Shown one piece after another: positions 53,776-64,000 of a stretch of 64,000 bases of DNA. Source of the DNA: Eutreptiella sp. 'Long Island Sound 2002' (taxonomy: Eukaryota > Euglenozoa > Euglenophyceae > Eutreptiales > Eutreptiaceae); NCBI GenBank assembly GCA_964036045.1, contig OZ038384.1:63399355-63463354 (forward strand), in the 5' to 3' direction. The position numbers and the translations under genes are program-made. The notes under the pieces were generated by a model that saw nothing but the letters and a program-made list of their open reading frames with translations, was not told where the DNA came from and searched no databases. Position 1 is the first letter of the stretch. Each line of letters opens with the position of its first letter.

Positions 53776-55324
53776 CTATGGGGCGCCAGTTGTCCGGGTT
53801 TGCCCAGTCCCCTTTTTTGTAGAGGGGGCGGACAACGTTTGCTCAGTCTGGTGGCAGGGGGTCTGCCCCGTGATGATGTCCCAGAGGCGGTGGGCGAGGA
53901 TGCGGAGGAGGTGGGCGGGGAGGTGGTAGTATGCCTCCGCAGGGAGGCCGTTGTAGCCTGGGGTTTTGTGTTGCCGGACACTGTGGATGGCCTTCCGGAC
54001 TTCCTGGATGGTGAAGGGGCATTTTTCCAGTTGCCTCCTCTGGGCGTGGTTGAAGACCCGAGGGAGGCGGTCGATTTTGGCCTGGGTGTCTGGGTCCAGT
54101 GTGTCTTGGGTGGGGGTGTGTTGCCGGAGGAAGCTGTTTTGGGTGGCTTGGAGCACTGTGGCCGGGTCGTTGGTGAGGGAGCCGTCCTCCTGCTGGACCG
54201 TGGTGATGGTGCGGTGGCCGGTGTCGGTCATGGCGTCGTTGGGGTGGCGGATGGCCTTGTAGGGGAGTTCATGTTGCGCATACCGTTCGTGTTCCTGGGC
54301 GATGCGCTGTTGCCTGTGGATGTGCCACCGCTGCAGGTCTGCCCTGATGTGGGCTATCTGTGTCCTGCAGTGGTGTATCTGGCGGCGAGTTTTGGGGGGT
54401 GTCGTTGTGGAGGAGGGTCGCCAGTTGTTGCTTCGCATGCCAGAGGTCATGGAGCATGTCCCCTAGGGCCGTGGGTGGTTGGTCGTAGTCTTTGTGGGGT
54501 TGTTGCTGGAAGCCGCAGGCGACGGCGGCCGTGCGCATGGCTGTGAGTAGGTCGGTGGGGTCTGGTTGGATGCGCCGGGCGCGGTCTTTGGCTCTGTGAT
54601 ATTGGGACCAGGCATGCTTGTCATGCAGTGGGGGCATCTTCAGGGGGGGTGGTAGGCCTTGGTCCGCATCCTCTGGGGGGCTGGGGGGAAGGTTGGGGAT
54701 GGTGAGGCGGATGTGCAGGGGGCTATGGCCTGTGGGTCCCAGCGGGAGGGATCCATATCGGGCCTCTGCCTGGATGATGGTGGTGGGGTCGCCATGGCAT
54801 ACGTCGATGCAGGATGGGGCGGCATCTGTTTGGTGAGGGAAGTGGGATGGTTGGCCTTCGAGGTTGGCCGTCAGGTCCAGGAGCCCCAGCATTTCGATGG
54901 TGTTGCAGACTGCTTGGTCCTGGGGTGTAGCCTATCCCCCTCGGTCCGCCGGGGTGGGGGCGGAGTTCATGTCGCCGATGATGATTGTGGGGGCGAGCAT
55001 GGCCATCTGGCGGTATGCCTCGGCCAGGGCTTGGAGGAAGGGTTCCGTGGCGTCGCCGAAGGGGACGTGGGCCTTGAAGACGTTGAGTTGCCATCCGTAC
55101 CCGACGACCTCATAGACACCTAGCCTCCCTGGGACGCTGAGGTGGTGGATGAGGTGGACGTGGATGCCGGTTTGGGTGTATAGGGGGGTCCCCTTGTGCC
55201 AGTAGCATTTGTACGCTTTCTGGTCCGGGGTATATATGGGGGTGGTTTCTGGGGGGTCGTCGCGTTGTAGGCCTTGTTCCTGGAAGGCGAGGAGGTGGGG
55301 AACCCACCCCGGCCCCTGTGCCAT
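53776..55324 (-). pseudogene. LINE A ORF2 endonuclease and linker (copy 2)
   Basis: The endonuclease is in one frame from PMAQGPGWVPHLLAFQEQG through HVPFGDATEPF and IIIGDMNSAPTPADRGG to a TAG on plus 54932-54934, which is CAG in copy 1. It then continues with PSCIDVCHGD and GHSPLHIRL. The linker region changes frame near 54400 and again near 53830. Catalytic-site words are as in copy 1, including GHS instead of SDH. Confidence 0.75.
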
Positions 55325-57011
55325 CGGGAGCTCCTGGAGTGCGGTTGTGGCGTCCTTGGAGTATGTGACGGCCGGGTGGTTGAGGTCGAGGAGGTTGACG
55401 GTGGCCTCGGTGGGGGCGGGCCGGGGCTGTGGATGCTTGTGCCCTCGGGCCTTGCCCCGTCAGGGAGGGGGACTGGGGCTCGAGGACCTTTTGCCGGTTG
55501 GTGGGCGCTTGGGTAGGTGCGGCGGCGGGAGGCCTTGGCTCCACTCCCGGGGGAGCTCCCCAGTGTATTTGGTGCCTCTGTGGGCCTTGTTCTCTCTGGT
55601 GCGGAGTCGGATGGGGTGGGCGCTGGTGAGCTCCAGGGTGTAGCCTTCTGGCTTGTCCGGGGCGCTGCTGCCTTGGTTTTGCCTCTTTTTGGCGGTGCCA
55701 GATCACCCGGATCTGTGGCCCCCCGTTGTCCCCCGGGTCGCGGAGGCGGTACTGGATCGTGCCCTCACACCAGATCCAGTTGCCTGTGTGGTCGTTGCGA
55801 AAGGGCTGCTGGACGTTCGCGCCCTTTTCGAATCCTGGGTACGCCTCGGGCGGGGGCGGTGCTGGTGGCGGGAGGGAGGATGATGAGGATGCCTGGTCCG
55901 GGTGGGGCGGGGGTAATGATGGGGGGGAGGATGACGAGGATGCTTGGTCCGGGTGGGGCGGTGGTAATGATGGGAGGGAGGATGACAAGGATGCTTGGTC
56001 TCGGTTTGCCGGGTGGGTCGGGTGGGATGCGGGGGGTCGGGAGGTCGCTGCTTTTCCGGTCTGGTTGGGGGCTGGTGCACCCCTTTTTCGTCTTGCTCGC
56101 TTGGGAGGGACTGGAGGTAGCGGGGTTTGAAGAAGGGTTGCGTTGCTTGCTGGCCCAAATCCCTCAGCGGGGGTTCTGCCGGCGTTTGCATGTTCGCTTT
56201 CGCGTGGCTGCGCATGATGTCGGCGAGCTTGCGCACGGTCTCCGGGGGGTCTGATGGCCATGGCAGTCCGGGCGCGCTGTCGTCGAAGGGGTGGTGAAGG
56301 TGGTAGTTCCTCATGGCCTTGGCCTGCATGACCCAGGCCTCCGTGAGCTCCGGTGTGTCTGGGCCGTTGGGGGAGCCTTGAGCCCAGTAGAGTGCTGTGT
56401 GGAGGGCTTCCCAAGGGGCGCCTTTGCGGCCTGTGAGGGTGGTGGCCTGGAGGAGTCGCTGCCAACCCCTGTGGGGGGTCTTCCAGGTCTTCTTCCGGGG
56501 TATAGGCCTGGGACGCCATGAGGACTCCGTGTGCCCAGTAGAGGACCCACCATTGGGCGTCCGCTTTGAGGATGTGGATGGCGGGTTGTTTGGGGGGGAT
56601 GTCCAGGTGTACCACGATGCAATGGCTAGTTCTTTCATGGAGGGATGGAGGTGTGGGGTGGCCCTGCGCCTTAGGAGTTGATCGATGTGGAAGGGGGTGA
56701 CGAGATTTCTTCGGGCCCTGCGGTGGTGGGGGGAACGCTGGGATGGTTGTGGGGTCCCAGTGGCATTCGTGGGCGGCGAGGGTGTATAGGGCGGCGGTGA
56801 TGATGTGGTGGGCTTGCCCCTCCAGGACGATGTGGCGCTCTGTGCCGAAGTCATTTGGTAGGTGGGCTGCGGGGTGGACAGTGATGTGGGCTAGGGCGCG
56901 TTGGTGGGCCTTTTTTCCCCCGTCTGGCGCCTGTGTCTGTTTGTCCCCCGGGATGTGCTGGTGTTGGTGTTTTGGTGGGGGCGGTCCCAGGGCGAGGATT
57001 TAACAGGAGCA
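55325..57011 (-). pseudogene. LINE A ORF1, C-terminal part (copy 2)
   Basis: Matches 3080-4690 of copy 1. It reads through the site of the copy 1 stop (EAWVMQAKAMRNYHLHHP), carries the PDQASSSSSLPP-type repeats and the NDHTGNWIWCEGTIQYRL segment, and breaks in several frames. The N-terminal cupin-like part is missing because the element ends at about 57000. A 14-bp filler (TTTAACAGGAGCAG) of unknown origin lies between it and element C. Confidence 0.65.
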
Positions 57012-57332
57012 GTGACAGCACTCAGATTATGCATCAATGTGATCAGAATTTCAATGATTCTCAGATGTACATTAGTGCAGTAAATTTTCCGCTTGTTTTC
57101 ATGTTTTTCCGTTTGCCGCCAGATGTCGCCTGTGAGCGCGCGTCGAGTCGCATTTGTCTTTCGTGATTTCCAAATCGGATTTGTTTAAATTATTTCGAAT
57201 GATTTCACTTTGAGTCATTATGTGCGATGGATGCACAATGAGATTCTATGTCTGCTCCATTTTTGTAGACCGTGTTTTTCTGCCTATTCATATTCCACAA
57301 TGTAGTTCAATGGGCTCACAAGTGCTTCGCAT

Positions 57333-57930
57333 ATGTCGCTCCCAGAGGCTGGATATGGGTCTGAAGAGGGTCAATTGGGTTCGGAGATATCAGGGGCAGT
57401 GTCGGGCGTTACCACCCCTGGGGCATCAAGGCTACAGGCTTCGCAATTACAAGAAAGATCCGCCACTATGCAGCGGTTACATGGTAGCAGACGAAATCAT
57501 GACTCTGCTTCTGGAATCTCCACGGACACCCTGAGATCATCGGACTTTAGCGGGGCTATCACTCGTCCTTGGTCACTTCGTGTTCCCCCTGAGGTTACAT
57601 TTGTGGCTTCTCCCCAGCAGACCGAGGATCAACCTTCAGAGTGTCCTTACTGTGGCCATAGACATTGGCCTGGAGTTCATACTTGTGCTGATTGTTGTAT
57701 GAACGCCCCTCCTAACCTTAAACCCGGTCGAGAATCTCCCTCCTCAAGTGAATCTGGTTCCAGCTCTCATGCTGTACCTGATCTTGAAGACAGCAGCAGC
57801 GAAGGAGAGCCGTCCAATACTGGAATTAGTGACATTTCTGGTGAATACTGGGAAAACAATTCCAGGAAATCTGGAATCAGGAGTTCTTGCACCGCCAAAA
57901 ATGGCTACTGGTGGAGGCAGGCTATCGAGG
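57333..57930 (+). pseudogene. Element C Gag, N-terminal section
   Basis: Starts MSLPEAGYGSEEGQLGSE, Ser-rich, with a zinc-ribbon-like CPYCGHRHWPGVHTCADCC and an acidic serine stretch. Ends at a frameshift near 57890; the next section continues the same protein in another frame (WLLVEAGYRGRLRDWF). Copy 1 shares the first 50 codons. Confidence 0.6.
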
Positions 57931-59554
57931 CCGTCTGAGGGACTGGTTCAGGGCGTCGTGCCAGTTCATCAGGGACAGTGGCCACCTGCGATTCGACGCC
58001 ACTTGGCAGGAACAAGAGGATTGGGAGGAGCTGATGGACCAGTTCGACCACCAGGGTGCGGTGATGGTTCAAATGGCCATCATTGCAGAGGAGAGACGCC
58101 AGAATGTGTATCAGCACGCTGGTGCGTCGGGCGCCTGGGGTCCGAACGACGAAGAGGTTGACGAAATGAGGTGTGATTTGACACATTCTCACCTCTCCAG
58201 GGAGCAAATGTCCAAGCTTCCCAACTCTAACTCAAGTGTTGATACTTGCATTGATGAGGTAAGAAGCAAAGGAAAAGGTACCAGATGCCCGTCCTGTGGT
58301 AAGTGTGCCAAGGACTGCTCCTGTTGGCGCCAGATTTCGTCGCTGGGAGAGAGGGTGAAGGAGCTGAAGAAGGCTGCCAAGGAGAAAAAGCGGGATGGCG
58401 ACAGCAAGTGGAAGGAGATGGAGCAGAAGCTGGAGAAATTGACCAATCTGGTACAAAATCTGAGCACTACTGGGCTCACTGGACCAGCGCCTACAATGGC
58501 AAGTCACCAAGCACGTACTTCCTCAGCTGCACCTGCATCCACGCCTTACGGCGTTCCACATTCTCCGGCACCCCCAGCTTTTACTGGCCCACTTCCAGCT
58601 TTTACTGGAAATTCTGGTATTCCCCCTACTGGAATTACAAGTCCTATTGGCTTCAATCTGGGTACTGAAGGAGAAGAATCTTCGTCAGAGAGGTCTATAC
58701 TGTCTGTTGGTACCATTGGTGATATTGATGGAGAAGCAAGGACCACCGTGAAGGAGAGATCGATAGCCTTGTAGAAGAAAGGCAAGGAAAAGAAAGAAAA
58801 CGAAGCCAAAATGAAGGAAAAACAGAAGAAATTGAAGGAGATGAGGCTTCATCAAGCACCGTCAACGCCGTTTGTACAGCCTACTGTGGATCAGGCGTTG
58901 CTGGCGGCCGCAATTGCTCAAGCACAGGCAATGAAAGGCGCCGCCGTCAACCCAGTTTTTGTCAACCCTGTTGGCACATCCACAGGTTTCAACCTGAACC
59001 ACCTGCTCAACCCTTTGCACATGAGGCTCAGAGGTTCAGTAATGAAGCAGCATAAGTTCTCAGGGCATCCAAATTATTGGGCTTCCTTCGAAAGACAATT
59101 CATGGTCTGGTTGCAGACGGAGAAACCTGACAAGGAACTCTGGATTCCCGGGTTGATGGACTGTTTGACTAGCAAACTCAGGGAGAGTACATATAATCTT
59201 TATGTGGAAAGGCAGAATCAAGGAGATCCCCTGACTTATGAAGAGCTGTGGCGAAGTCTCAAAAAGAAAGTCTCTCGACTCCCTGAGGATCATTACAGGA
59301 ACCGACTTGAGAACTTCAGGGCGATCAAGAAATTGTTTCTTGAAGAGATCCCAATAGCAAGGCAGGATTGGGAGGTTTTGGTGCAGGAGGCGGAGAACTC
59401 GGGAGAAGGCCTTTCTGAAGGCGAGATGAAGAAGATTCCCCTGAGAAAGCTCACGCCGGAGACCAAGCAGAAGATCAGGGACTCCCAGGCGGACCAAAAA
59501 GTCTTGGGCCACTTGGTTGAAGTCCGAGGATTGCCGGGGACTATGGGAAAATAG
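57887..59554 (+). pseudogene. Element C Gag, coiled-coil and capsid section
   Basis: One frame with a single TAG at 58772. It carries a Cys-rich CPSCGKCAKDCSC motif, a strong Lys/Glu coiled coil (ERVKELKKAAKEKKRDGD..WKEMEQKLEKLTNLVQNL), a Pro/Thr linker, a second charged segment, and a capsid-like helical region with QHKFSGHPNYWASFERQF, LRESTYNLYVERQ and LPEDHYRNRLENFRAIK. That last region has the length and character of LTR-element capsid proteins. A frameshift near 59540 leads to the next section. Confidence 0.65.
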
Positions 59555-59565
59555 CAGTTCGTGAG

Positions 59566-60480
59566 TTGCAACACTCTATCAGTGCTACGGGATTGAAAGA
59601 CATCACCATTCGTGAGGGCAGATGGAGAGTTGGTTTCCATGATTCTGAACAGTCGGAGTTTTTCTGTAGCATGGTGGATGGAAAAGTGAAGTATAAGGGG
59701 ACAGTTTTGAAGGTGCGGCCGTGGATCTTCTCGTATGGAGTCGAGCAGATCTGGGACCAACTTGAAAAGTATGCAAACTTAGAACGCCAGAAGTCACAGG
59801 ATGCAGAAGGCTTCGGACGCAAGGTCAGTGCCGTTGGTGAGAAGGGATGCTCCGTGTGCATTGCCCTTGGAAAGGAAGGTCGGGCAGCGACTCACACGAC
59901 CGCAGATCACAGCTGGACGCCCTCAGATATCAAGACAATTCAGTCCAAAATGGATGGACAGGGAAATTCTCCCAAAAATCCCCAGCAGGATGGAGCACGA
60001 GATGCTGACCAGCATGGAAGGGGAAAAGGTAAAGGGCAGACCAAAGGAAAGAACAGAGATTGGACACCAAAAGATTAGTCGCTGCAAGGCGGAGATCCCA
60101 GCAGCTCAAGATGGACCGATGCTGGTGGAAAATCAGGTGGAAAATCTGGCGAAAAGAGTGGAAAGGGACAAGAAAAGTCCGGGAACCAAGAGGATTCCAA
60201 GGTGAATGGCAACCCCCTGTATACGGAGACGCCAGCAAACAAGACCTTCGGCAACAACAATGATACTGGAGGTCGAGGCAAGGGCAGATCCAACATATCC
60301 AACCCCAATTCCAACACCTCCAACAACAAAGGCCAAGGAGGTAAGAATGGTGGTGGTGGAAAGTCATTTGGTGGTCGTGGACGTGGAAAAGGAGTCAATG
60401 CCGTTGAAGCAGGAGAAGAATGCGTTGACGAAGGACAAGTACAGGACATGCAGCCGAATGTCGAAGAAGAATGGCAATAG
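59566..60480 (+). pseudogene. Element C Gag, nucleocapsid-like section
   Basis: Begins with an ordered segment (ITIREGRWRVGFHDSEQSEF, RPWIFSYGVEQIWDQLEKY), then CSVCIALGKEGRAATHTTADH, a C2-H2-like cluster, then basic Gly/Asn/Arg stretches such as GGRGKG and FGGRGRGKG that suit RNA binding. In-frame TAGs at 60076 and 60478; the same frame continues into the protease. Confidence 0.55.
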
Positions 60481-61557
60481 GGAAGCCAACTTGACCCAAT
60501 TCCCGACATTGGTGTTGAGTGGCAGGAGACAAAGCCCATCAGGGTAGTTGGGGCGGTGGAGGGACGCTGCTGGGATCGGCTGGCGCGTTCCTCCGGCCTC
60601 CTCTACCCTGCCTGGGTCCTCAGCGCTGTCCGGCGGGGCAAGCAGCGCCAGTTTGTCTGCTGGATCCAGGTCAGGACGACAGATGGTAAGGTTAAACTTG
60701 CCAAATGTCTGATTGACAATGGTTCAGAGGTCAATCTGGTGAGGAGAGGCTTTCTGCAGGAGGACGAGGCCAAGATGTCCTGGACACCTGTCCAGCTGGA
60801 GGGAGTGAGCGGACATCGCCTTGAAGGTGGCGACAGAGAGGCAGAATTGGCAGTCAGATTGGTGAAACAATCTGTCTGGAGCGTGGAGGAGACGGTGACG
60901 GAGGAGTGGCTTTCTGGAAACTTCTATGAAGCCACCATAAAGTATGATTTATTCCTGGGTCAACCATGGCTTCACGCTCACCGTGTGTCGCCCATGGGAC
61001 ACAGGACATGCTTTCTCCAGGATCCGTCGACCAGCAACCCGTCGGACCTGTATTATCTGCACCCATACACCAAGAGTATACACCAATTCAAGGAGCGAAA
61101 TAAGCTGCATATTCAGCGAGATGGGCAGGAATGGACAGGGAATCAGGAAGAATTCGCCGAAGGAAAGGTGGAATCATTGAACTGCAAGAAGTGGAAGTCA
61201 GTTTTCTATCGTGTCGTTGACAAATGGCGGGACAATCTGGTGGATTACTTCGAAAAGAATCACAATTTTCGTCCGCAAGTTGATGCCTTTGCAAACAACA
61301 GAAATAAAAGATTTCCAAAGTTCTACGACGATGCCTGGAGTGAGGACTGGTCTGAACCCTTATGGATCAATCCGCCCTTCGACTTTTTTCCTCGTGTGGT
61401 GCAGAAGCTGAAGCAATCCGGCGCAAAGGCGATTTTAATTGTCCCCAACTGGCCAAAACAATCTTGGTTCAAGGACATTATGGACATTTCAATCGACATT
61501 GTCGAGCTACCTCACAAGGGAGTGAAGCTGTATTGCGAAGACAATGGCAAGCGTTGA
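60481..61557 (+). pseudogene. Element C protease and Dam-like domain
   Basis: Aspartic protease with KCLIDNGSEVNLVRRGF (D-N-G-S in place of the usual D-T-G-A/S) and DLFLGQPWL. About 150 residues later comes the Dam-like domain: QVDAFANNRNKRFPKFYDD, LWINPPFDFFPRVVQKL with the NPPF motif, and AILIVPNWPKQSWF. The layout protease then Dam-like domain is the same as in the other LTR element although the sequences are far apart. Ends at TGA (61555), with another TGA at 61570; the frame then continues into RT. Confidence 0.7.
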
Positions 61558-62390
61558 CCACAGCGTTCGTGAAGCACGCTGGCGTGCTTAGTTGACGGGA
61601 ATCTGGGAGATTATTGGCGAGATGACAGTGAAATGGGAACAGAAGAGGTCATTTCAAATCTCTCAGGAATCGACGAAATTGAGGTGGATCGAGACAATCG
61701 AGAGCGGAATCCCGACATATCGTCGCAGAAGGAGGGAAGGACAATAGGCGTCCCTGAAGAGAACGCCTCCGTCCATTCCAATTCGTCCCCATCAGACAAG
61801 AATCAAGCCAAAAATGTCAAGATTTCAATCAAGAATGACGACAAACTTCCAAGATTTTCACCTGAATTGACAGGAATGCAGCTGAATCCATCCGACCATC
61901 CCTTCACGACATTCGTGGACCCCCTTAATTGGTGGGTTCCCACAGAGGAGCGAAATCAGGTGAGCTTCATCCGCCAACAATGCGACGAAGAAGTTTGGAA
62001 TGAAGTGGCCAAGAATATGAGACCACGACCAACAATTCGCAAATTGGTGGACATAATGTCGGTGATTAAATGTAGGAATCAGGTAGACGGAGACAAGATA
62101 TTTGCAAGAAGGGACGCAGTGTTCGAAGATTATAAAGATGACGTGCTGAGTGGGAAGTTGTGGAAAAACCCCCCAATTCGATGTGAAAATGGGGAAGCCA
62201 AGATTGAGATAATCCAAGGCTCAAAGGTGCACAAACAACGTCCATTCTACATTCACGGCACCAAAGCAGATGCCCTGCGAAAGATTATTGAGCGCAATCT
62301 CTATGAGTTCGGTTGGTTGGAGGGCTGCATGAGTTCTGAGTGGTGTCCGGCACCATTTACTGTGCCAACCAGCAAAAATAAAGCGCAAAA
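61558..62390 (+). pseudogene. Element C reverse transcriptase, N-terminal fragment
   Basis: Same frame as the protease section. An acidic linker leads to a region with HKQRPFYIHGTKADALRKII and GCMSSEWCPAPFTVPTSK, the fingers motif (S.w.aPfv.v.K) that precedes the first catalytic Asp in Ty3-type RTs. The match ends there: the palm, RNase H and integrase are missing. Confidence 0.6.
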
Positions 62391-62513
62391 TCGATTTTTC
62401 CGACCTCAGAAACCCCCAGAAACATTTTACGCCGCTGTTTGGCGAGGTCAAAAAATTTAGGACACTCACAGAAAAAGCAGAACAACAGAGTCGCGACGGC
62501 GACGAAGTTGAGC
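62391..62513. other. Junction sequence, no gene seen
   Basis: Unique-looking sequence between the truncated RT and the repeats. Confidence 0.4.
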
Positions 62514-62710
62514 GTTGCATGCCCCAAAACACCTAGCAAAGTGCGCGCCCTAGGCGCTAGGGACTTGTGCGCGCTCCAACAACAAATAAGATGATTAGAG
62601 GCGAGAGTAAGGCCAAAACGTTGCGTGCCCCAAGTCACTTAGCAAAGTGCATGCAAAAGGAGTAGGGGACTTGTGCGCGCCCCAACACCAACCAAATAGT
62701 GAGAGGCATA
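62514..62710 (+). repeat. Tandem pair of a 106-bp unit
   Basis: GTTGCATGCCCC..CTTAGCAAAGTGC..TAGGGGACTTGTGCGCGC occurs twice, 106 bp apart (about 62514 and 62620). Confidence 0.7.
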
Positions 62711-62724
62711 TACCGCCATGCATG

Positions 62725-63505
62725 CATTAAAACACGCTTACTCTTGGGCGTCGCAAAAAACAAAGAGTCCAAGACAAAGGGAATAAGTAGCGTGGGAGTC
62801 CCAAGGTACAACGAGTAAGTACCTTGTACCGCCTTGCATACATTAAGACACGCTTACTCTTGGGCGTCGCAAAAAACAAAGAGTCCACAAACCGTGCCTC
62901 CCGCCCCCTAACACGCCGTATAGGTAAAGACAACCGCATCACGAGCGGCGCGTAAACACCGGAGAAATGGATAACTAACACGCCACACCCTCCGAATTGC
63001 ACGCTTCCTCTTCCTCTTTCCTTCTCCATGCACCTCCCCACCCACCTTTGAGCCCATTAAGACACGCTTACTCTTGGGCGTCGCAAAAAACAAAGAGTCC
63101 AAGACACAAAGAATAAGTAGCATAGCATGAATGCATTAAACGAACACGCCTACTCTTGGGCGTCGCAAAATACAAAGAGTCCGCAAACCAACGGTTAAGT
63201 AGCATATGCCGCCATGCAAGCATTAAGACACGCTTACTCTTGGGCGACGCAAAAAACAAAGAGTCCAAGACATGAAGAATAAGTGGCATAGCATGAATGC
63301 ATTAAACACACACGCCTACTCTTGGGCGTCGCAAAATGCAAGGAGTCCGCGAACCAACGCGTAAATAACATACACCGCCATGCATGCATTAAGACACGCT
63401 TACTCTTGGGCGTCGCCAAAATCAAAGAGTCCAAAACGGGAAGAATAAATCAGACGCCATAGGGAGCAATGTGTAAAGAAAAATGTATCCGCAAAAACAA
63501 AGAGT
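62725..63505 (+). repeat. Satellite of alternating 78- and 88-bp monomers with a hairpin core
   Basis: Monomers start CATTAA and share TACTCTTGGGCGTCGCAAAA followed by ACAAAGAGTCC. Two types alternate, so the pair repeats every 166 bp (63056 to 63222 to 63388; 63134 to 63300). ACTCTT and AAGAGT in each core are complementary and can pair. A segment of about 130 bp interrupts the second monomer (about 62886-63055). Confidence 0.85.
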
Positions 63506-63579
63506 CCGCAACGACGCGGCCACGGTATGGCACACGCGAGCACGCACCCACACCCACACCGCACACACCACGCAACACA

Positions 63580-64000
63580 CCGAGCACGCGCACCGGAGAA
63601 CAGGGGCCGGGAGGCCCAGGACACCGCACACGCAGCACCGCACACCGGACACCACACACACACCGCAACACACCGCGACACCGGAGAACACGAACCAAGT
63701 GTCCCAGGACACCACACGCACAACACAACACGCACCACACGAGCGCAAAAGGGCCAAACGGCACACGCAACACCACGCACAGGGCGTGCACACCGGTGAA
63801 CACGAGCCGAAGGCCCAGGACACCGTACACACAACACCACACACAGAGCGTGCACACCGGTGAACGGGAGCCGGGAGGCCCAGGACGCCGTACACGCACC
63901 ACCACACACAAAGCGTGCACACCGGTGAACAGGAGCCGGGAGGCCCAGGACACCGCACACGCACACAGAGCGTGCACACCGGTGAACAGGAGCCGGAAGG
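63580..64000 (+). repeat. CA/CG-rich tandem repeat of about 64 bp
   Basis: GCGTGCACACCGGTGAAC recurs at about 63784, 63848, 63913 and 63969, followed each time by AGGAGCCGGGAGGCCCAGGA. The array runs off the window. Cys-rich minus-strand frames over it are repeat artefacts. Confidence 0.85.

Larger units (their letters stand above)
40861..57011 (-). mobile_element. LINE family A, copy 2 (interrupted by an AT-rich island)
   Basis: Minus-strand LINE. Its 5' side is cut at about 57000 inside ORF1, then follow endonuclease, RT, RNase H (to about 50915), a non-LINE island (47579 to about 50915), the ORF2 C-terminus with zinc knuckle, a third ORF, and a G/T-rich 3' region. The 3' end is not fixed; 40861 is where the strongly G/T-biased composition begins. 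The break point of the island lies between the end of RNase H and the knuckle, so the two halves complete one ORF2. Confidence 0.7.
57012..62390 (+). mobile_element. Element C, copy 2: LTR-type retrotransposon, 3' truncated
   Basis: Plus-strand element with leader, a long Gag, a Gly/Arg-rich nucleocapsid-like region, protease, Dam-like domain and the first part of an RT. It is cut at about 62390 in the RT fingers, where unrelated repeat sequence begins. LTRs cannot be shown because the right end is lost; the 320-bp leader may be part of the 5' LTR. Its proteins do not resemble those of the 16.6-28.0 kb element outside the shared domain types, and its base composition is AT-richer than the LINEs. 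Confidence 0.75.

Noticed and set aside
63400-63979. Cys-rich minus-strand proteins
   Set aside because: Frames follow the 64-bp CA/CG repeat; no start, domain or conservation.

Overview
This is a nuclear eukaryotic window built almost entirely from transposable elements and simple or satellite repeats. I found no intact host gene and no rRNA gene. The evidence for a eukaryote is two kinds of non-LTR retrotransposon (LINE), a complete LTR retrotransposon with matching LTRs, a PIF/Harbinger-like transposase fragment with a GT-AG intron, CA microsatellites and satellite arrays. The host cannot be fixed from sequence alone. A large, repeat-rich genome (an alga, a protist or an early-diverging animal) fits; this is inference.

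Layout: 1-6636 is LINE family A, copy 1 (minus strand, running off the left edge). 6637-7104 is a scrap of LTR-type element C (plus). 7105-12055 is LINE family B, copy 1 (minus), keeping only its 5' half: a 102-bp monomer array and part of ORF1. 12056-16629 holds short-unit arrays around a spliced Harbinger-like fragment, AT-rich repeats and a CA microsatellite. 16635-27968 is a complete Ty3/gypsy-like LTR retrotransposon (plus) with 709-bp LTRs and a 5-bp target duplication. About 27974-40355 is LINE B, copy 2 (minus), with its monomer array, ORF1, endonuclease, reverse transcriptase, RNase H and zinc knuckle. About 40861-57011 is LINE A, copy 2 (minus), split by an AT-rich island at 47579 to about 50915. 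57012 to about 62390 is element C, copy 2 (plus), cut off inside its RT. From 62391 to the end are satellite-like arrays.

Comparing copies explains most of the breaks. Several stop codons in one LINE A copy are Gln or Trp codons in the other (CAG to TAG, CAA to TAA, TGG to TAG), so the elements are decaying by ordinary transitions and indels.

The points most worth following up are these. Two unrelated LTR elements (16.6-28.0 kb and C) both carry a Dam-like adenine-methyltransferase domain between protease and RT. LINE A encodes a cupin-like fold near the start of its long ORF1. LINE A appears to have a third ORF after the RT ORF, with a Ulp1/adenain-like cysteine-protease signature followed by arginine-serine repeats. 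Two LINE A copies with different 5' ends abut element C at the same base. LINE B carries about 20 tandem 102-bp monomers upstream of ORF1 in both copies.
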